Part shown: one piece after another, positions 6,078 to 14,535 of the stretch
Layout: every line of letters starts with the position of its first letter
How positions within the stretch are numbered: position 1 is the first letter of the stretch
Source: Thermoplasmata archaeon
Lineage (GTDB): Archaea; Thermoplasmatota; Thermoplasmata; Thermoplasmatales; Thermoplasmataceae
Direction of reading: 5' to 3'
Length of the DNA stretch: 17,161 nucleotides
NCBI GenBank assembly: GCA_021806345.1
Contig: JAJZXP010000474.1
Location: 1 to 17,161 of the forward strand
The notes under the pieces: generated by a model
What the model was told of the DNA's origin: nothing
The model's input: only the letters and a program-made list of their open reading frames with translations
The model's database searches: none
Position numbers and translations under genes: made by a program

Positions 6078-8048
6078 CTGCAGAATCTTTTAAGAGAGTT
6101 AGAGTCCCTGTTGCTCAAGAACGACCATTTCAGCATCGGTGGTAAATTAACCAAGAATCTAATTGTTGAATATGGATTAAAACTAGATCCTACCTTGGTA
6201 AATACGTTACTTAGTAATCAAAGGCTAAAAGAGCATTTCTTCGCAAGAGTGGGAGACGTCTTGTTTTTTGATAAGGATAAATTTTTGAAATTTGTGGAAA
6301 ACAAAGAATTTTTGCCTGATTCTTATACTTCTTTTAAGAATAGAATTGGCCTTACTTTTGGTCAGAATTATGTTAATGAGAGTAATGACGTGGTACTTTC
6401 CTTTCCCTTCAAAGACTGCGTTTTAGAGGGCGACCAAAAAGACACAACAGAATCTAGAAAAGAAATATTTTGGAATAAAATTTTAGCTCCCGAAAGTATA
6501 GATCGACTATTTGATCCTAAAGTCCTAACGAATTTTAGACTTATTCAAGGAAATTCCGATGAAAAATTGAACGAAATCAAGTATGAGGATAACTTAGTGA
6601 TTAAGGGCAACAACCTATTGGTCCTGCACTCTCTTAAAGAGAGATATAGGGGAAGAGTGAAGTTAATCTATATCGACCCTCCTTACAACACGGGAGGTGA
6701 TGGCTTCAATTATAATGACAGTTTTAACCATTCTACATGGCTGGTGTTCATGAAGAATAGACTTGAAATAGCCAGAGAATGGTTGAAAGAAGATGGAGTC
6801 ATTTTCGTTCAGGTCGATGACCATGAGGTATTTTATTTGAAGGTTTTAATGGATGAAATCTTCAAAAGTGCCCCCAGTGGAAAAAGCAATTTCGTTCAGA
6901 TGATCGAAGTTAAGACTAATGAAGGGGCGGCTAATGAATATCAGAATCCATTCATGCCAAAGGTGTGTGAGTATATACTCGTTTATGCAAAAAACTACGA
7001 CCAGAGGAATTACAAACCGTTATGGGTGCCGAGTGATCTAGACCCTAATTATAATAAAATAATCCTTAATCCTGGTGAATCTGATTTTACTAATTGGAAA
7101 ATTGGCGTTGTAGAGGATGAATTTGCCAAATCCTATGGAAAGGAAAACACAGATGATTACGATCTTTATTATGAATTCATTTTCAAAAATGTAAGCCGTA
7201 TTTTCAGAACAATTTCCCCAAAGGGTGCTGGAGAAGGACTGCTAAAGGCAATGGAAGAATCGAAACATAAAACTTGGGCCGTATATGAAAGGGAAGAACT
7301 CGAAAATATTATCTGTTATAAGGGCGAAATGGTTAGGTTTTATTCTAAAAATTTACACACTGATATCGATAGAAATGAGATAATCGGCAAGGAATTAGGT
7401 TCTTTGTGGACTGATATTTCTTGGACGGGTATTGCTAAGGAAGGTGGAGTGAAATTAAAGGGTGGAAAGAAACCTGAGAAATTACTGAGAAGAATAATAG
7501 AATTATCAACGGAACCTGGGGAATTGGTTTTAGATTTTTTCTCTGGAAGTGGTACCACTCCAGCAGTAGCGCATAAAATGGGTCGTAGATATGTAGCGGT
7601 GGAACAATTGGATTATGGTGAAAACGACACAATAGAAAGGCTTAAGAATGTGATAAATGGTGACAAGAGTGGGATATCTAAAGCTGTAGATTGGATAGGT
7701 GGTGGGAGCTTTGTATACGCGGAGCTTATGGAACTCAACCATATCTATGTTGAAAAACTTAGAAAAGCATCTTCTGAAAAGGAAATGTTAGATCTTTATG
7801 GTGAAGTAACTAATAATTCATTCTTAAGTTATCAAATTGATAAAGATGACGTTCTATCAAACACAGTGGAATTCTCAAAATTAGACATTGATGAACAGAG
7901 ATCCTTGTTAATAGAAATGATGGATTTAAACCACTTGTATGTGAATTTGGATGAAATAGACGATAGGGATTACGGTATTCCAGAAAAAGTCAAGAAATTA
8001 AACCAGGAATTTTATGGAAGAGGGAGGCGAGAAAATTCAGTCTCTTAA
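6078..8048 (+). CDS. mod: Type III restriction-modification methyltransferase subunit (Mod), N6-adenine
   Basis: Mod transfers a methyl group from S-adenosylmethionine to adenine in one strand of the recognition site and supplies sequence recognition for the Mod-Res complex. Counting from CTG 6078 (656 residues), the catalytic DPPY is at 200-203 (LIYIDPPYNTGGDGFNY) and the AdoMet-binding FFSGSGT at about 487-493 (LVLDFFSGSGTTPAV). The DPPY-before-FxGxG order and the length are those of beta-class type III Mod proteins. The variable part between the motifs should hold target recognition. KGGKKPEKLLRRII before FxGxG is also typical. The N-terminal QNLLRELESLL matches how such proteins usually begin after the initiator Met, so CTG probably replaces ATG; TTG 6111 is the conventional fallback. 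The C-terminus overlaps res by 35 bases, indicating one operon. The gene appears intact. Confidence 0.93.
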   Translation: MQNLLRELESLLLKNDHFSIGGKLTKNLIVEYGLKLDPTLVNTLLSNQRLKEHFFARVGDVLFFDKDKFLKFVENKEFLPDSYTSFKNRIGLTFGQNYVNESNDVVLSFPFKDCVLEGDQKDTTESRKEIFWNKILAPESIDRLFDPKVLTNFRLIQGNSDEKLNEIKYEDNLVIKGNNLLVLHSLKERYRGRVKLIYIDPPYNTGGDGFNYNDSFNHSTWLVFMKNRLEIAREWLKEDGVIFVQVDDHEVFYLKVLMDEIFKSAPSGKSNFVQMIEVKTNEGAANEYQNPFMPKVCEYILVYAKNYDQRNYKPLWVPSDLDPNYNKIILNPGESDFTNWKIGVVEDEFAKSYGKENTDDYDLYYEFIFKNVSRIFRTISPKGAGEGLLKAMEESKHKTWAVYEREELENIICYKGEMVRFYSKNLHTDIDRNEIIGKELGSLWTDISWTGIAKEGGVKLKGGKKPEKLLRRIIELSTEPGELVLDFFSGSGTTPAVAHKMGRRYVAVEQLDYGENDTIERLKNVINGDKSGISKAVDWIGGGSFVYAELMELNHIYVEKLRKASSEKEMLDLYGEVTNNSFLSYQIDKDDVLSNTVEFSKLDIDEQRSLLIEMMDLNHLYVNLDEIDDRDYGIPEKVKKLNQEFYGRGRRENSVS

Positions 8049-10641
8049 GGATCAAATGGACACCTTATCAAATTTGAAATTTATTGACGATAAAGTTCCA
8101 GATTTTATTTTGAAGAATTTGAATCCGTATTTTCCGCTCAGAAAATATCAGAAAGAAGCTTTTCTCAGATTTCTGTATTATCTAGAAAAATATCCAGCTC
8201 GCTTAAAACCAACTTGGCTTCTTTTTCAGATGGCTACAGGAAGCGGAAAGACTCTGATAATGGCGGCTGACATTTTATATCTATATTGGAAAGGTTACCG
8301 GAATTTTGTTTTTTTTGTAAATAGCAAGAATGTTATAGAAAAGACCAAAGATAATTTTTTAAATCCCTTATCTTCTAAATATTTATTTAACGATAATTTA
8401 TTGATAGGAACCAAGACTATCAAAGTAAAGGAGGTATCCGAATTTCAGTCTGTAAACTCAGATGATATCAACATTGTTTTTACCACTATACAAGGATTGC
8501 ACAGCACCTTAAAAAATACTAGCGAAAATTCCCTCACTTATGACGATTTCAAAGATAATAAAGTTGTTTTGTTATCCGATGAAGCGCATCATATCAATGC
8601 TGTAACAAGGGCAAAACTTTCTAAAGAGGAAGAAGAAAACAAAAACTCATGGGAGTACACAGTCAATACAATAACAAAATTAAATCCTTTCAATATTCTA
8701 CTGGAGTTCACGGCCACTTTAGATCAGTCCAATTCAGAGATCAACACAAAATATTTTGATAAATTAATTTTTGAATACACATTAAGACAGTTCCGGCAAG
8801 ACGGTTACTCTAAAGAAGTCTTTACATTTACTACGGATTCAGATCCGCTGGAAAGGGCGTTGCAAGCTATCATTGTAAGTCAATATAGAAAAAAAGTTGC
8901 AGGGAGAAATAGAATTTTCTTAAAACCAGTTGTCCTTTTTAGATCTAGGCGAATAATTGATTCAGAAGGCTTTGAAAGGGATTTCAGGCAACTGATAAAT
9001 AGCCTGAATGAAAAGGATTTGGCATTGTTAATGGAAAGAAACAAGTCTCAGTCAAATGTTCTTGGAAGAGCTTTTGAATTCTTCCAGAAAAACGCTATTA
9101 CATTGGAAAATCTATCCAAGGAACTGAAGGCCGAATTTGATGAGAATAGGTGCCTGTCAGTTAATTCTGAATCAGATAGTATTGAGAAACAACTGATACT
9201 TAATTCTCTGGAAGAATATGATAACCCTATCAGGGCGATTTTCACGGTAAATATGCTAAACGAAGGTTGGGATGTCTTAAATTTATTTGATATTGTAAGA
9301 CTATACGAAACCAGGGATTCGAAGGCGGGAGTGCCTGGCAAGAATACCATTAGTGAGGCTCAACTGATTGGCCGTGGAGCTCGGTATTATCCATTTACAA
9401 TTGATGATTTTAATGAAAAGTTTAAAAGAAAATTTGATTCTGACCCTGATAATGAATTGAAAATCTTAGAAGATTTCTATTTTCACAGTTCAAATGATTC
9501 AAGATACATCCAAGAACTTAGAAGTGCATTGATAAGCACTGGGATAATCCCACCTCAAACCAGAGAAATTGAGGTTAATATTAAAGAAGCGTTTAAAAAA
9601 TCTTCATTTTGGCTAAATGGAAACATATTTCTAAATGATAGGATTTTAAATGATAGAAAAGACACCATGACTTTGCTTGATCTCAAGAAATCTAATAGGT
9701 TCAAATATTATTTTCACACAGGAAATATCCAGGAAACTGAAATTTTTGATTCCGATTTACAAGATGGGCCTAATGTAAGTAAGAAAGTTATCACTCTATC
9801 GGAGTTCCCAGAAATCATCTTAAGGAAAGCTATGGATAAAATTGAATTTTTCCATTTTTCCAATATCCATAGCTATTTTCCAGGGATTTCTACTATTAGA
9901 GAGTTTATAACTAAAGACGAGTACTTAAAAGATTTGGCATTAGAAATATATGGACTAGAAGAACAACTCAATACATTGAATAGAGAGGTTCTTCTTCTAA
10001 TAGCAATAACCTTTTTCGAGTCGTTATCTGAAGAATTAGAAAGCGTCAGCACAGACTTTAAAGGAACTACTGAGTATAAAGGAACACCAATTAAAAACAT
10101 AATAAAAGATAAGACTCTCCACATAGCTATAGAGGACACTAGTGGGCAGGAAAGAGGGCGATCCATGAGAGAATCTACGATTAACGAGTTGCGCTTGGAT
10201 TTAGCCACAAGGGATTGGTACATTTACAATGATAATTATGGTACATCTGAAGAAAAATACCTTATTAAATTCATAGACGAGGCTATGAAAGAACTAAAAA
10301 ATAGATTTCAAGATGCATACCTGATAAGGAACGAAAAGTTATTTCAGATTTACAGATACAGCGACGGGTCGGCTATTGAACCTGACTTTATACTATTCTT
10401 TAAAGAGGAGGGAACTAGCAATATTTCATATTATCAACTGTTTATTGAGCCGAAGGGGAGTCACCTTTTAGCTCAGGATAAATGGAAAGAAGACTTCTTA
10501 ATGCAGATTGAAGATGAACACGAAATCGCAACTACATTATATCAAAACGATGATTATTACCTTATAGGGATGCCCTTTTATACCGAAAGTAACAAACAGA
10601 TCTTCGAGAGAAAGTTTAAAGAAATTACAGGTTTGAAATAA
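8014..10641 (+). CDS. res: Type III restriction enzyme subunit (Res), helicase-nuclease
   Basis: Res joins Mod, uses ATP to communicate along DNA and cuts near unmethylated sites. Counted from ATG 8014 (875 residues), the superfamily 2 helicase motifs are in order: the Q-like LRKYQKEAF (42-50), Walker A MATGSGKT (73-80), DEAH (189-192), TAT (233-235), the motif V region MLNEGWDV (414-421) and motif VI QLIGRGAR (450-457). The C-terminal nuclease is of PD-(D/E)XK type: EPDFILFF (Asp791) followed by FIEPKG (Glu812, Lys814). Length and domain order match complete type III Res proteins, and no breaks are seen. A second ATG at 8056, preceded by AAGGAT and closer to where relatives begin (LSNLKFIDD), is an equally good start and would abolish the overlap with mod. 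I judge the pair functional. Confidence 0.93.
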   Translation: MEEGGEKIQSLKDQMDTLSNLKFIDDKVPDFILKNLNPYFPLRKYQKEAFLRFLYYLEKYPARLKPTWLLFQMATGSGKTLIMAADILYLYWKGYRNFVFFVNSKNVIEKTKDNFLNPLSSKYLFNDNLLIGTKTIKVKEVSEFQSVNSDDINIVFTTIQGLHSTLKNTSENSLTYDDFKDNKVVLLSDEAHHINAVTRAKLSKEEEENKNSWEYTVNTITKLNPFNILLEFTATLDQSNSEINTKYFDKLIFEYTLRQFRQDGYSKEVFTFTTDSDPLERALQAIIVSQYRKKVAGRNRIFLKPVVLFRSRRIIDSEGFERDFRQLINSLNEKDLALLMERNKSQSNVLGRAFEFFQKNAITLENLSKELKAEFDENRCLSVNSESDSIEKQLILNSLEEYDNPIRAIFTVNMLNEGWDVLNLFDIVRLYETRDSKAGVPGKNTISEAQLIGRGARYYPFTIDDFNEKFKRKFDSDPDNELKILEDFYFHSSNDSRYIQELRSALISTGIIPPQTREIEVNIKEAFKKSSFWLNGNIFLNDRILNDRKDTMTLLDLKKSNRFKYYFHTGNIQETEIFDSDLQDGPNVSKKVITLSEFPEIILRKAMDKIEFFHFSNIHSYFPGISTIREFITKDEYLKDLALEIYGLEEQLNTLNREVLLLIAITFFESLSEELESVSTDFKGTTEYKGTPIKNIIKDKTLHIAIEDTSGQERGRSMRESTINELRLDLATRDWYIYNDNYGTSEEKYLIKFIDEAMKELKNRFQDAYLIRNEKLFQIYRYSDGSAIEPDFILFFKEEGTSNISYYQLFIEPKGSHLLAQDKWKEDFLMQIEDEHEIATTLYQNDDYYLIGMPFYTESNKQIFERKFKEITGLK

Positions 10642-10675
10642 AATGGGTCCTATGAAATATTCGATTCCAAAAATG

Positions 10676-10756
10676 TGATAAGACTGGAGGGAGTCTTAGC
10701 CAGCTTTCCTCAAGGAAGTGAATATTGAGGTAAACAACTCCCTTCAAATCTTATCA
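10676..10756. repeat. Long imperfect inverted repeat with nested stem
   Basis: TGATAAGACTGGAGGGAGT (from 10676) is the near-complement of ACTCCCTTCAAATCTTATCA (10737-10756), with about 16 of 20 positions pairing. Between them a perfect inner pair, CCTCAA and TTGAGG, encloses an 11-base loop. It lies just after the res stop codon. It could be the 3' end structure of the mod-res transcript, a structured RNA, or a small non-autonomous mobile element. No flanking target duplication was recognised. Confidence 0.5.
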
Positions 10757-11207
10757 GATTAATGTAACACTGCCCTCATTAAAATATTAGTATCGATAAT
10801 GGTACAATTTATGCGAAATAATCTAAACCAAGATCCATGAGAAAAAGCCTTCAATGTAGATCATATAGCCGGTGTATCCCTTTGAGAAATATAAAGCGGA
10901 AGTTAAAACGGGTGAAAAATAGAGGTGCAAAAGTTATTTGACAAAGTGCAAGAAGTCTATTTCTTCCAAATATGACATTCAAGAGATTTAAGTTTGCGTT
11001 TACAGTCCATAAAATGAACAATGAGATTGGAGAACCAAATAAGGATACTGAATACCACGTGCCACGATGGTATATGACCCAGAAAAGGTGAATAAGTGGA
11101 GATGTGGGTATTGTTGGAAAGCCCACAAATGAGTGAGTTATATTTATGTGAAAGTGATCCCCCTTTCTTACGAAAAGAATTATTATCATAAAGTTAATAA
11201 ACTAGTG
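10757..11207. other. Gene-poor stretch with possible coding debris
   Basis: No intact gene is seen. On the plus strand several short frames look like degraded coding sequence: FAFTVHKMNNEIGEPNKDTE in one frame, and downstream, in another, KVNKWRCGYCWKAHK followed by a stop at about 11130. The latter carries a C-x2-C pair. These may be the tail of a dead gene. The end of the stretch is AT-rich (TTATTATCATAAAG) and probably contains the promoter of the next gene. Confidence 0.35.
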
Positions 11208-11693
11208 ATGAACATTGATTTTGATGAATTTTTGCAGACCACGTCCGAAGCTGAGAAAATAGCATTCCTACTCATTGCTCACTCGGGCGAGATTAAGTCC
11301 ACTAGGTTGCAAAAGTTATCCCTCATTGTTAAAGCTCTTCTTGATGGAAGGGTTCCAGACACACATGGAGCATATTTCTTTGGTGGATTTTCGGATGACG
11401 TGGATGAAGGTATAGAGAGCATGAGATCCGAGGGATATCTCTCTTATGAGTCTGGAAAAGGATATAGTCTAACTGAGGACGGAAAGGATCTCTTTGTAAT
11501 ACTCTCTATAAACGAGTCTAGGCTAGATGACTCTGTTAAGAAAGTGACTAGTATGTTTGGCAATTTGACAGATAAGCAAGTTACTGCTCTAACCTATAAG
11601 CTTTTCCCAGAACTTACGACAAATTCCGTTATAAAAGAGGAAATGAAGAGAGTTGGGGATAACCTGAGTATAGAAACATTTAAGGTAGAATAA
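11208..11693 (+). CDS. Winged-helix-like protein, possibly of the YwgA/Panacea-like group
   Basis: A 161-residue protein from the ATG at 11208; an in-frame ATG at 11133 would add 25 residues that look unlike protein, so it is not preferred. TRLQKLSLIVKALLDG (about 32-47), GAYFFGGFSDDVDEGIESM and EGYLSYESGKGYSLTEDGKD follow a pattern I associate with YwgA-like and SocA/Panacea-like proteins: a helix with an LQKL motif, an FGGFSDD turn, then a wing ending in LTEDG. Those families act as DNA-binding or antitoxin-like proteins, but this match is by pattern only. It is the first gene of a plus-strand cluster, with 23 bases to the next. An AT-rich TATA-like stretch precedes the ATG. It could be the regulator or antidote of the two unrecognised proteins that follow. 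Confidence 0.7.
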   Translation: MNIDFDEFLQTTSEAEKIAFLLIAHSGEIKSTRLQKLSLIVKALLDGRVPDTHGAYFFGGFSDDVDEGIESMRSEGYLSYESGKGYSLTEDGKDLFVILSINESRLDDSVKKVTSMFGNLTDKQVTALTYKLFPELTTNSVIKEEMKRVGDNLSIETFKVE

Positions 11694-11716
11694 GGGGTAT
11701 TGCGTTCAGCCAAAAA

Positions 11717-12010
11717 ATGGGGATTAGCAAAAGAAAGGGACTAACCGCAGGCATGGGAATGGAACACGCCGAACTGGGTTATGTTTCTGAACTTTACCAA
11801 GAAGTTATATCCCTTCCAATAAATGGCTGCAAGATGATCACCCATCCCGATGGATTAGGTCAATCAATGGTACTAAGACGAGAAAACACTGTAACGATCA
11901 TAATTCAACGAGTGGTTAAAGACGGTTTTCTCAAGAGAGGCTTCAGAGTAATGGAGGATGTAACAGAAATTAAGAAAGATGGGGTGTATCGTAATGGCAG
12001 GAAACTATGA
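11717..12010 (+). CDS. Small unrecognised protein overlapping the next gene
   Basis: A 97-residue basic protein. The most conserved-looking part is ELGYVSELYQEVISLPINGC, followed by LGQSMVLRRENTVTIIIQ. I recognise no family. The gene's last 17 bases overlap the next gene in another frame, typical of translational coupling. It lies 23 bases after the winged-helix-like gene, so the three were probably transcribed together. An internal ATG at 11755 (MGMEHAELGY) is a possible alternative start. A small antitoxin or an accessory subunit of the larger partner are both reasonable; neither is shown. Confidence 0.55.
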   Translation: MGISKRKGLTAGMGMEHAELGYVSELYQEVISLPINGCKMITHPDGLGQSMVLRRENTVTIIIQRVVKDGFLKRGFRVMEDVTEIKKDGVYRNGRKL

Positions 12011-13166
12011 GATAAAGAAAGTGCATCTTAGTGAAGAATTTGCATTACTTAGGGTTCCAGAGATTGAGGTTGAAGGTTCAGTCATTGAGAATCTCTCAAG
12101 AGCTGTAAACAAAAGCATACCACAGTCATTCTTGGAAAATGTATATTTGAAATCCGTTGAAAAGGCATTTTATGAAGTCTTTATGAGGGCAGATTTACAG
12201 ACAATACGTAATATCGATAGCGATCCAGATTTGAGGCAAGCTTTTATAGATTCCAGGCTGCCGCCCAACGTAGCTGCAAAAAATGTGATCAATGGGAGCT
12301 TGATCCCATTAATAATACTCGTGCTTGAGATAAAAGTTGGGGATACTTTGCTTGATAGTGATGTAAATTACATTAATGATATCCTCACTTGGATTTCCAA
12401 TAAAATTTATGTAACTCCTATTTTGCGCTTTGCTGATGAAATACACAGGGAAGACCGGATCAAATTCTATATGGACTTCCTGTCGAGACTTCTCGTAAGC
12501 AAGAAAACTCTCTCTGAAAAGATTAGAGCTGCGGCCTCCATCCCGTCACTTTTTGGACCATCGAAAATACCACATGTGCTTGAAACATACAAAGATGAAA
12601 ACAAATCACCATCTTTTGTGGTGGTAGATTTTGATAGGAATAGAATTACTTCAAGTAGGATGATTGGGGCAACAAATGGCGTCAGAAGGTTCTTTATGAA
12701 AGAAGAGGGACCTGAGCCCAAATATGCGGTTTATGGTTTCAATGTAAAACCATTCAAGAAAGGCGAGGAATCCCCCTTGGCTGAAGATATGGGCTGTTAC
12801 ATTTCGGGAATCAGCGCGATAGGTGACGTTTACAGACTGAATAATGCAGCACCGATGTTCGTACCGCCAGTACTAAAGTTGGCCGATCTTCCTAGAGTCT
12901 TTAATTCGGAACAATATAAATATACCAAATTAGACAATGAAGATGCCGTGAACGATTTTAGTAACTGGTATCAAAGGCACACCGAAAAGCCTGTCAAGGC
13001 TCCATTTCCAAAGTACAGACCATACACCCATAGATACAACGTTCAGAAAGTTTCCGAGGAAATTTCTAACATATCGAGTATGATTAAAAAAGGAGAAACC
13101 GAGGTACTCAAAAAGAGGATATCACCCAAGGACATTACTAAAACCCTCCGGGGTAAAACATTTTAA
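11994..13166 (+). CDS. Unrecognised 390-residue protein, probably alpha/beta
   Basis: Begins at ATG 11994 (MAGNYEIKK), after GGGGTG at 11981-11986. The in-frame ATG at 11979 adds only five residues. The N-terminal third is helical and ends in a hydrophobic segment (SLIPLIILVLEIKVGD) that is too broken for a clear membrane helix. The middle (about 155-300) alternates strands and helices: IYVTPILRFADE, EKIRAAASIPSLFG, SPSFVVVDFDRNRI and KYAVYGFNVKPFKKGEE. That pattern would suit a barrel or other alpha/beta enzyme fold. The C-terminus is basic (PKYRPYTHRYNVQK and KKRISPKDITKTLRGK) and may bind nucleic acid. I know no family that fits. It shares an operon with the small gene before it and an AbrB-type gene 22 bases after it. 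It is the main unknown of the island. Confidence 0.72.
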   Translation: MAGNYEIKKVHLSEEFALLRVPEIEVEGSVIENLSRAVNKSIPQSFLENVYLKSVEKAFYEVFMRADLQTIRNIDSDPDLRQAFIDSRLPPNVAAKNVINGSLIPLIILVLEIKVGDTLLDSDVNYINDILTWISNKIYVTPILRFADEIHREDRIKFYMDFLSRLLVSKKTLSEKIRAAASIPSLFGPSKIPHVLETYKDENKSPSFVVVDFDRNRITSSRMIGATNGVRRFFMKEEGPEPKYAVYGFNVKPFKKGEESPLAEDMGCYISGISAIGDVYRLNNAAPMFVPPVLKLADLPRVFNSEQYKYTKLDNEDAVNDFSNWYQRHTEKPVKAPFPKYRPYTHRYNVQKVSEEISNISSMIKKGETEVLKKRISPKDITKTLRGKTF

Positions 13167-13190
13167 TTAATTCTAATAATACCAATTAAT
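13166..13190. promoter_or_regulatory. Palindrome next to the AbrB-type gene start
   Basis: ATTAATT (13166-13172) and AATTAAT (13184-13190) form a perfect inverted repeat ending inside the start codon of the AbrB-type gene. Such a position suits an operator for autoregulation. AT-rich sequence makes chance palindromes common, so the claim is weak. Confidence 0.3.
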
Positions 13191-13347
13191 GCAACAATTA
13201 GTAGATGTATCACATGTTTCAAAAAGAGGCTCGTCACTGAGAATAACCCTTCCAAAGAAAGCCCAGGCCATACTTGGCATTAAGGAAGGAGACATTTTAG
13301 GGTTTTATGAAGAAGATGGTAAAATATTCTTGAGGAAAATGGATTAG
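13189..13347 (+). CDS. AbrB/SpoVT-type DNA-binding protein (52 residues)
   Basis: It starts at ATG 13189 and ends at TAG 13345-13347. It reads VSKRGSSLRITLPKKAQAIL followed by GIKEGDILGFYEEDGKIFLR, the complete swapped-hairpin AbrB fold: an S-K-R-G-S-S-L-R strand, LPKKA helix, GIKEGD turn and a final strand pair. Known proteins of this type dimerise and bind DNA as transition-state regulators or as antitoxins that repress their own operon. Here it is the last gene of the plus-strand cluster, 22 bases after the large unknown protein, so it may regulate that cluster. A second AbrB-like frame lies on the other strand at 14536-14739 with a similar ending (LRKM). Confidence 0.85.
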   Translation: MQQLVDVSHVSKRGSSLRITLPKKAQAILGIKEGDILGFYEEDGKIFLRKMD

Positions 13348-13386
13348 AATCTCTAGGAAATCATTGAACTATTTAACAACACAAAT

Positions 13387-14019
13387 TTATTCCTTGCTTC
13401 TCAATTTATCTTTCAGACCTCTTAACTCCAGATAAATGTCTGTCAAATAGTGTCCTTCCCTAAGGTTTATTCTTAAACCATAAAAGTTGAACGGTAACTC
13501 TGGAAGTTTATCCAGGATTATAATTAGAGTCCTACAAGATGAACAGAAGATGCTATGCCTTTTAATCAATTCATAGAAATAGGCATCGTTCTTCATTTTA
13601 TTTAGCGAATCTAGGTAAGAATCATCACTTGAAAAAATAAGGTCCACATTTTTGATATAATCATAGTAATATAGATTAAAATTTCTCTTATGATTATGCG
13701 GATTGAAGCCAGTACGTTCAGGCTCGAATAAATAATCACCAAATCCATAAATTCCTGTTTCCCTAGCTATAATTCTCCCTATATTTTCCTTTACAGCATA
13801 GACTTCAGCCAAAGCGGCCTTGATTTTAGTGTTTAAGACAACTATATTGACTTCCCTATTAAATTGGTTTATTCTAAAAATCAATTCTTTAAGGTTCTTT
13901 ACAAACTCATCTTTCCTTTCTGCTGATGGTTCTCCCCTTAAATCTAATAGCAAAAAGTCTTTGCTTGAAAGAAATTTTAGGATTACAGGAATGCCAGTTA
14001 ACTCTATATTGGTGTTCAT
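13387..14019 (-). CDS. C-terminal part of a frameshifted gene, possibly Beta-family
   Basis: The 210 residues start at an internal ATG, but the same frame stays open far upstream (to about 14209) and reads convincingly through LKDIAPFYESLYHAGRKLGY and IRLPLKMNTNIELTG, overlapping the end of the fragment at 14106-14480. The two pieces therefore look like one gene of about 355 residues broken by one frameshift. Its conserved-looking parts are SKDFLLLDLRGEPSAERKDE and EVNIVVLNT, ordered as in phage-associated Beta-family proteins (T4 beta-like, PF14350) as I remember them, and a late C-x2-C (CSSC). The biochemical role of that family is unclear to me. It is transcribed towards the AbrB-type gene at 13189-13347, whose end is 40 bases away. 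Confidence 0.65.
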   Translation of the reverse strand: MNTNIELTGIPVILKFLSSKDFLLLDLRGEPSAERKDEFVKNLKELIFRINQFNREVNIVVLNTKIKAALAEVYAVKENIGRIIARETGIYGFGDYLFEPERTGFNPHNHKRNFNLYYYDYIKNVDLIFSSDDSYLDSLNKMKNDAYFYELIKRHSIFCSSCRTLIIILDKLPELPFNFYGLRINLREGHYLTDIYLELRGLKDKLRSKE

Positions 14020-14105
14020 TTTTAGGGGAAGCCTGATCCCTATACTTTGATATCCTAATTTTCTACCTGCGTGGTAAAGCGATTCATAAAAAGGAGCTAT
14101 ATCTT

Positions 14106-14480
14106 TCAGAGACCCTTTATTTTTATACGACTTATTACTGGAATCAATTTGCTGTAAATGTCTCCGGGATTTTTCTTTTCTAAATCTGATGGCTTAAGCA
14201 GTTCATTAATTGTGTCAAAGACATTCCCTTCGGAGTTGACTTTCCACTCATTGTAATCACTATCTCTTTTCGGTTCTCTGAAATAAGGATAATCGACAAA
14301 GAATGGGTTACTAAAATGTGCCATCAACTCTAATAAGCCTTCAGTGTCAAGTTTGTCCCTTTTGTGGCCGACTTCAATGTAGGGAGTAAAACCTTGAACA
14401 GAATCCGCTTCTTGGTTTGAGAAATTAATTAGGTTTTTCACCATTTCATGATTCCTCAACATAGCGATATATTTCTTCAC
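14106..14480 (-). CDS. N-terminal part of the same frameshifted gene
   Basis: It begins with GTG at 14480 (KKYIAMLRNHEMVKNL) and stops at TGA 14108-14106. There is no earlier start before an in-frame TAA. The 124 residues contain FTPYIEVGHKRDKL and FSNPFFVDYPYFREP. A short YIAMLR strand, then a P-x-I-E-V segment and a later FVDY strand resemble the beginning of Beta-family proteins. Near the end, YSKLIPVISRIKIKGL runs into the stop, whereas stepping back one base in the run ATAAAAATAAAGGG continues smoothly in the frame of the downstream piece. The break is best explained by one inserted or lost A in a run of five at about 14121-14125: a real mutation, a sequencing slip, or less likely a programmed shift. 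An AbrB-like remnant precedes it by 55 bases on the same strand. Confidence 0.65.
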   Translation of the reverse strand: MKKYIAMLRNHEMVKNLINFSNQEADSVQGFTPYIEVGHKRDKLDTEGLLELMAHFSNPFFVDYPYFREPKRDSDYNEWKVNSEGNVFDTINELLKPSDLEKKNPGDIYSKLIPVISRIKIKGL

Positions 14481-14535
14481 AGGCTTAATATTGCTACGTT
14501 AGCATTTTTACTTTTCCATGAAAATATGATCAGTG

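Noticed and set aside
9873..10223. Minus-strand frame of 116 codons opposite res
   Set aside because: Lies wholly within the conserved res gene and lacks any recognisable feature.
10851..11189. Minus-strand frame of 112 codons
   Set aside because: Low-complexity, Phe/Leu-rich translation typical of reading AT-rich DNA backwards. Plus-strand debris and the promoter of the winged-helix-like gene are better explanations.
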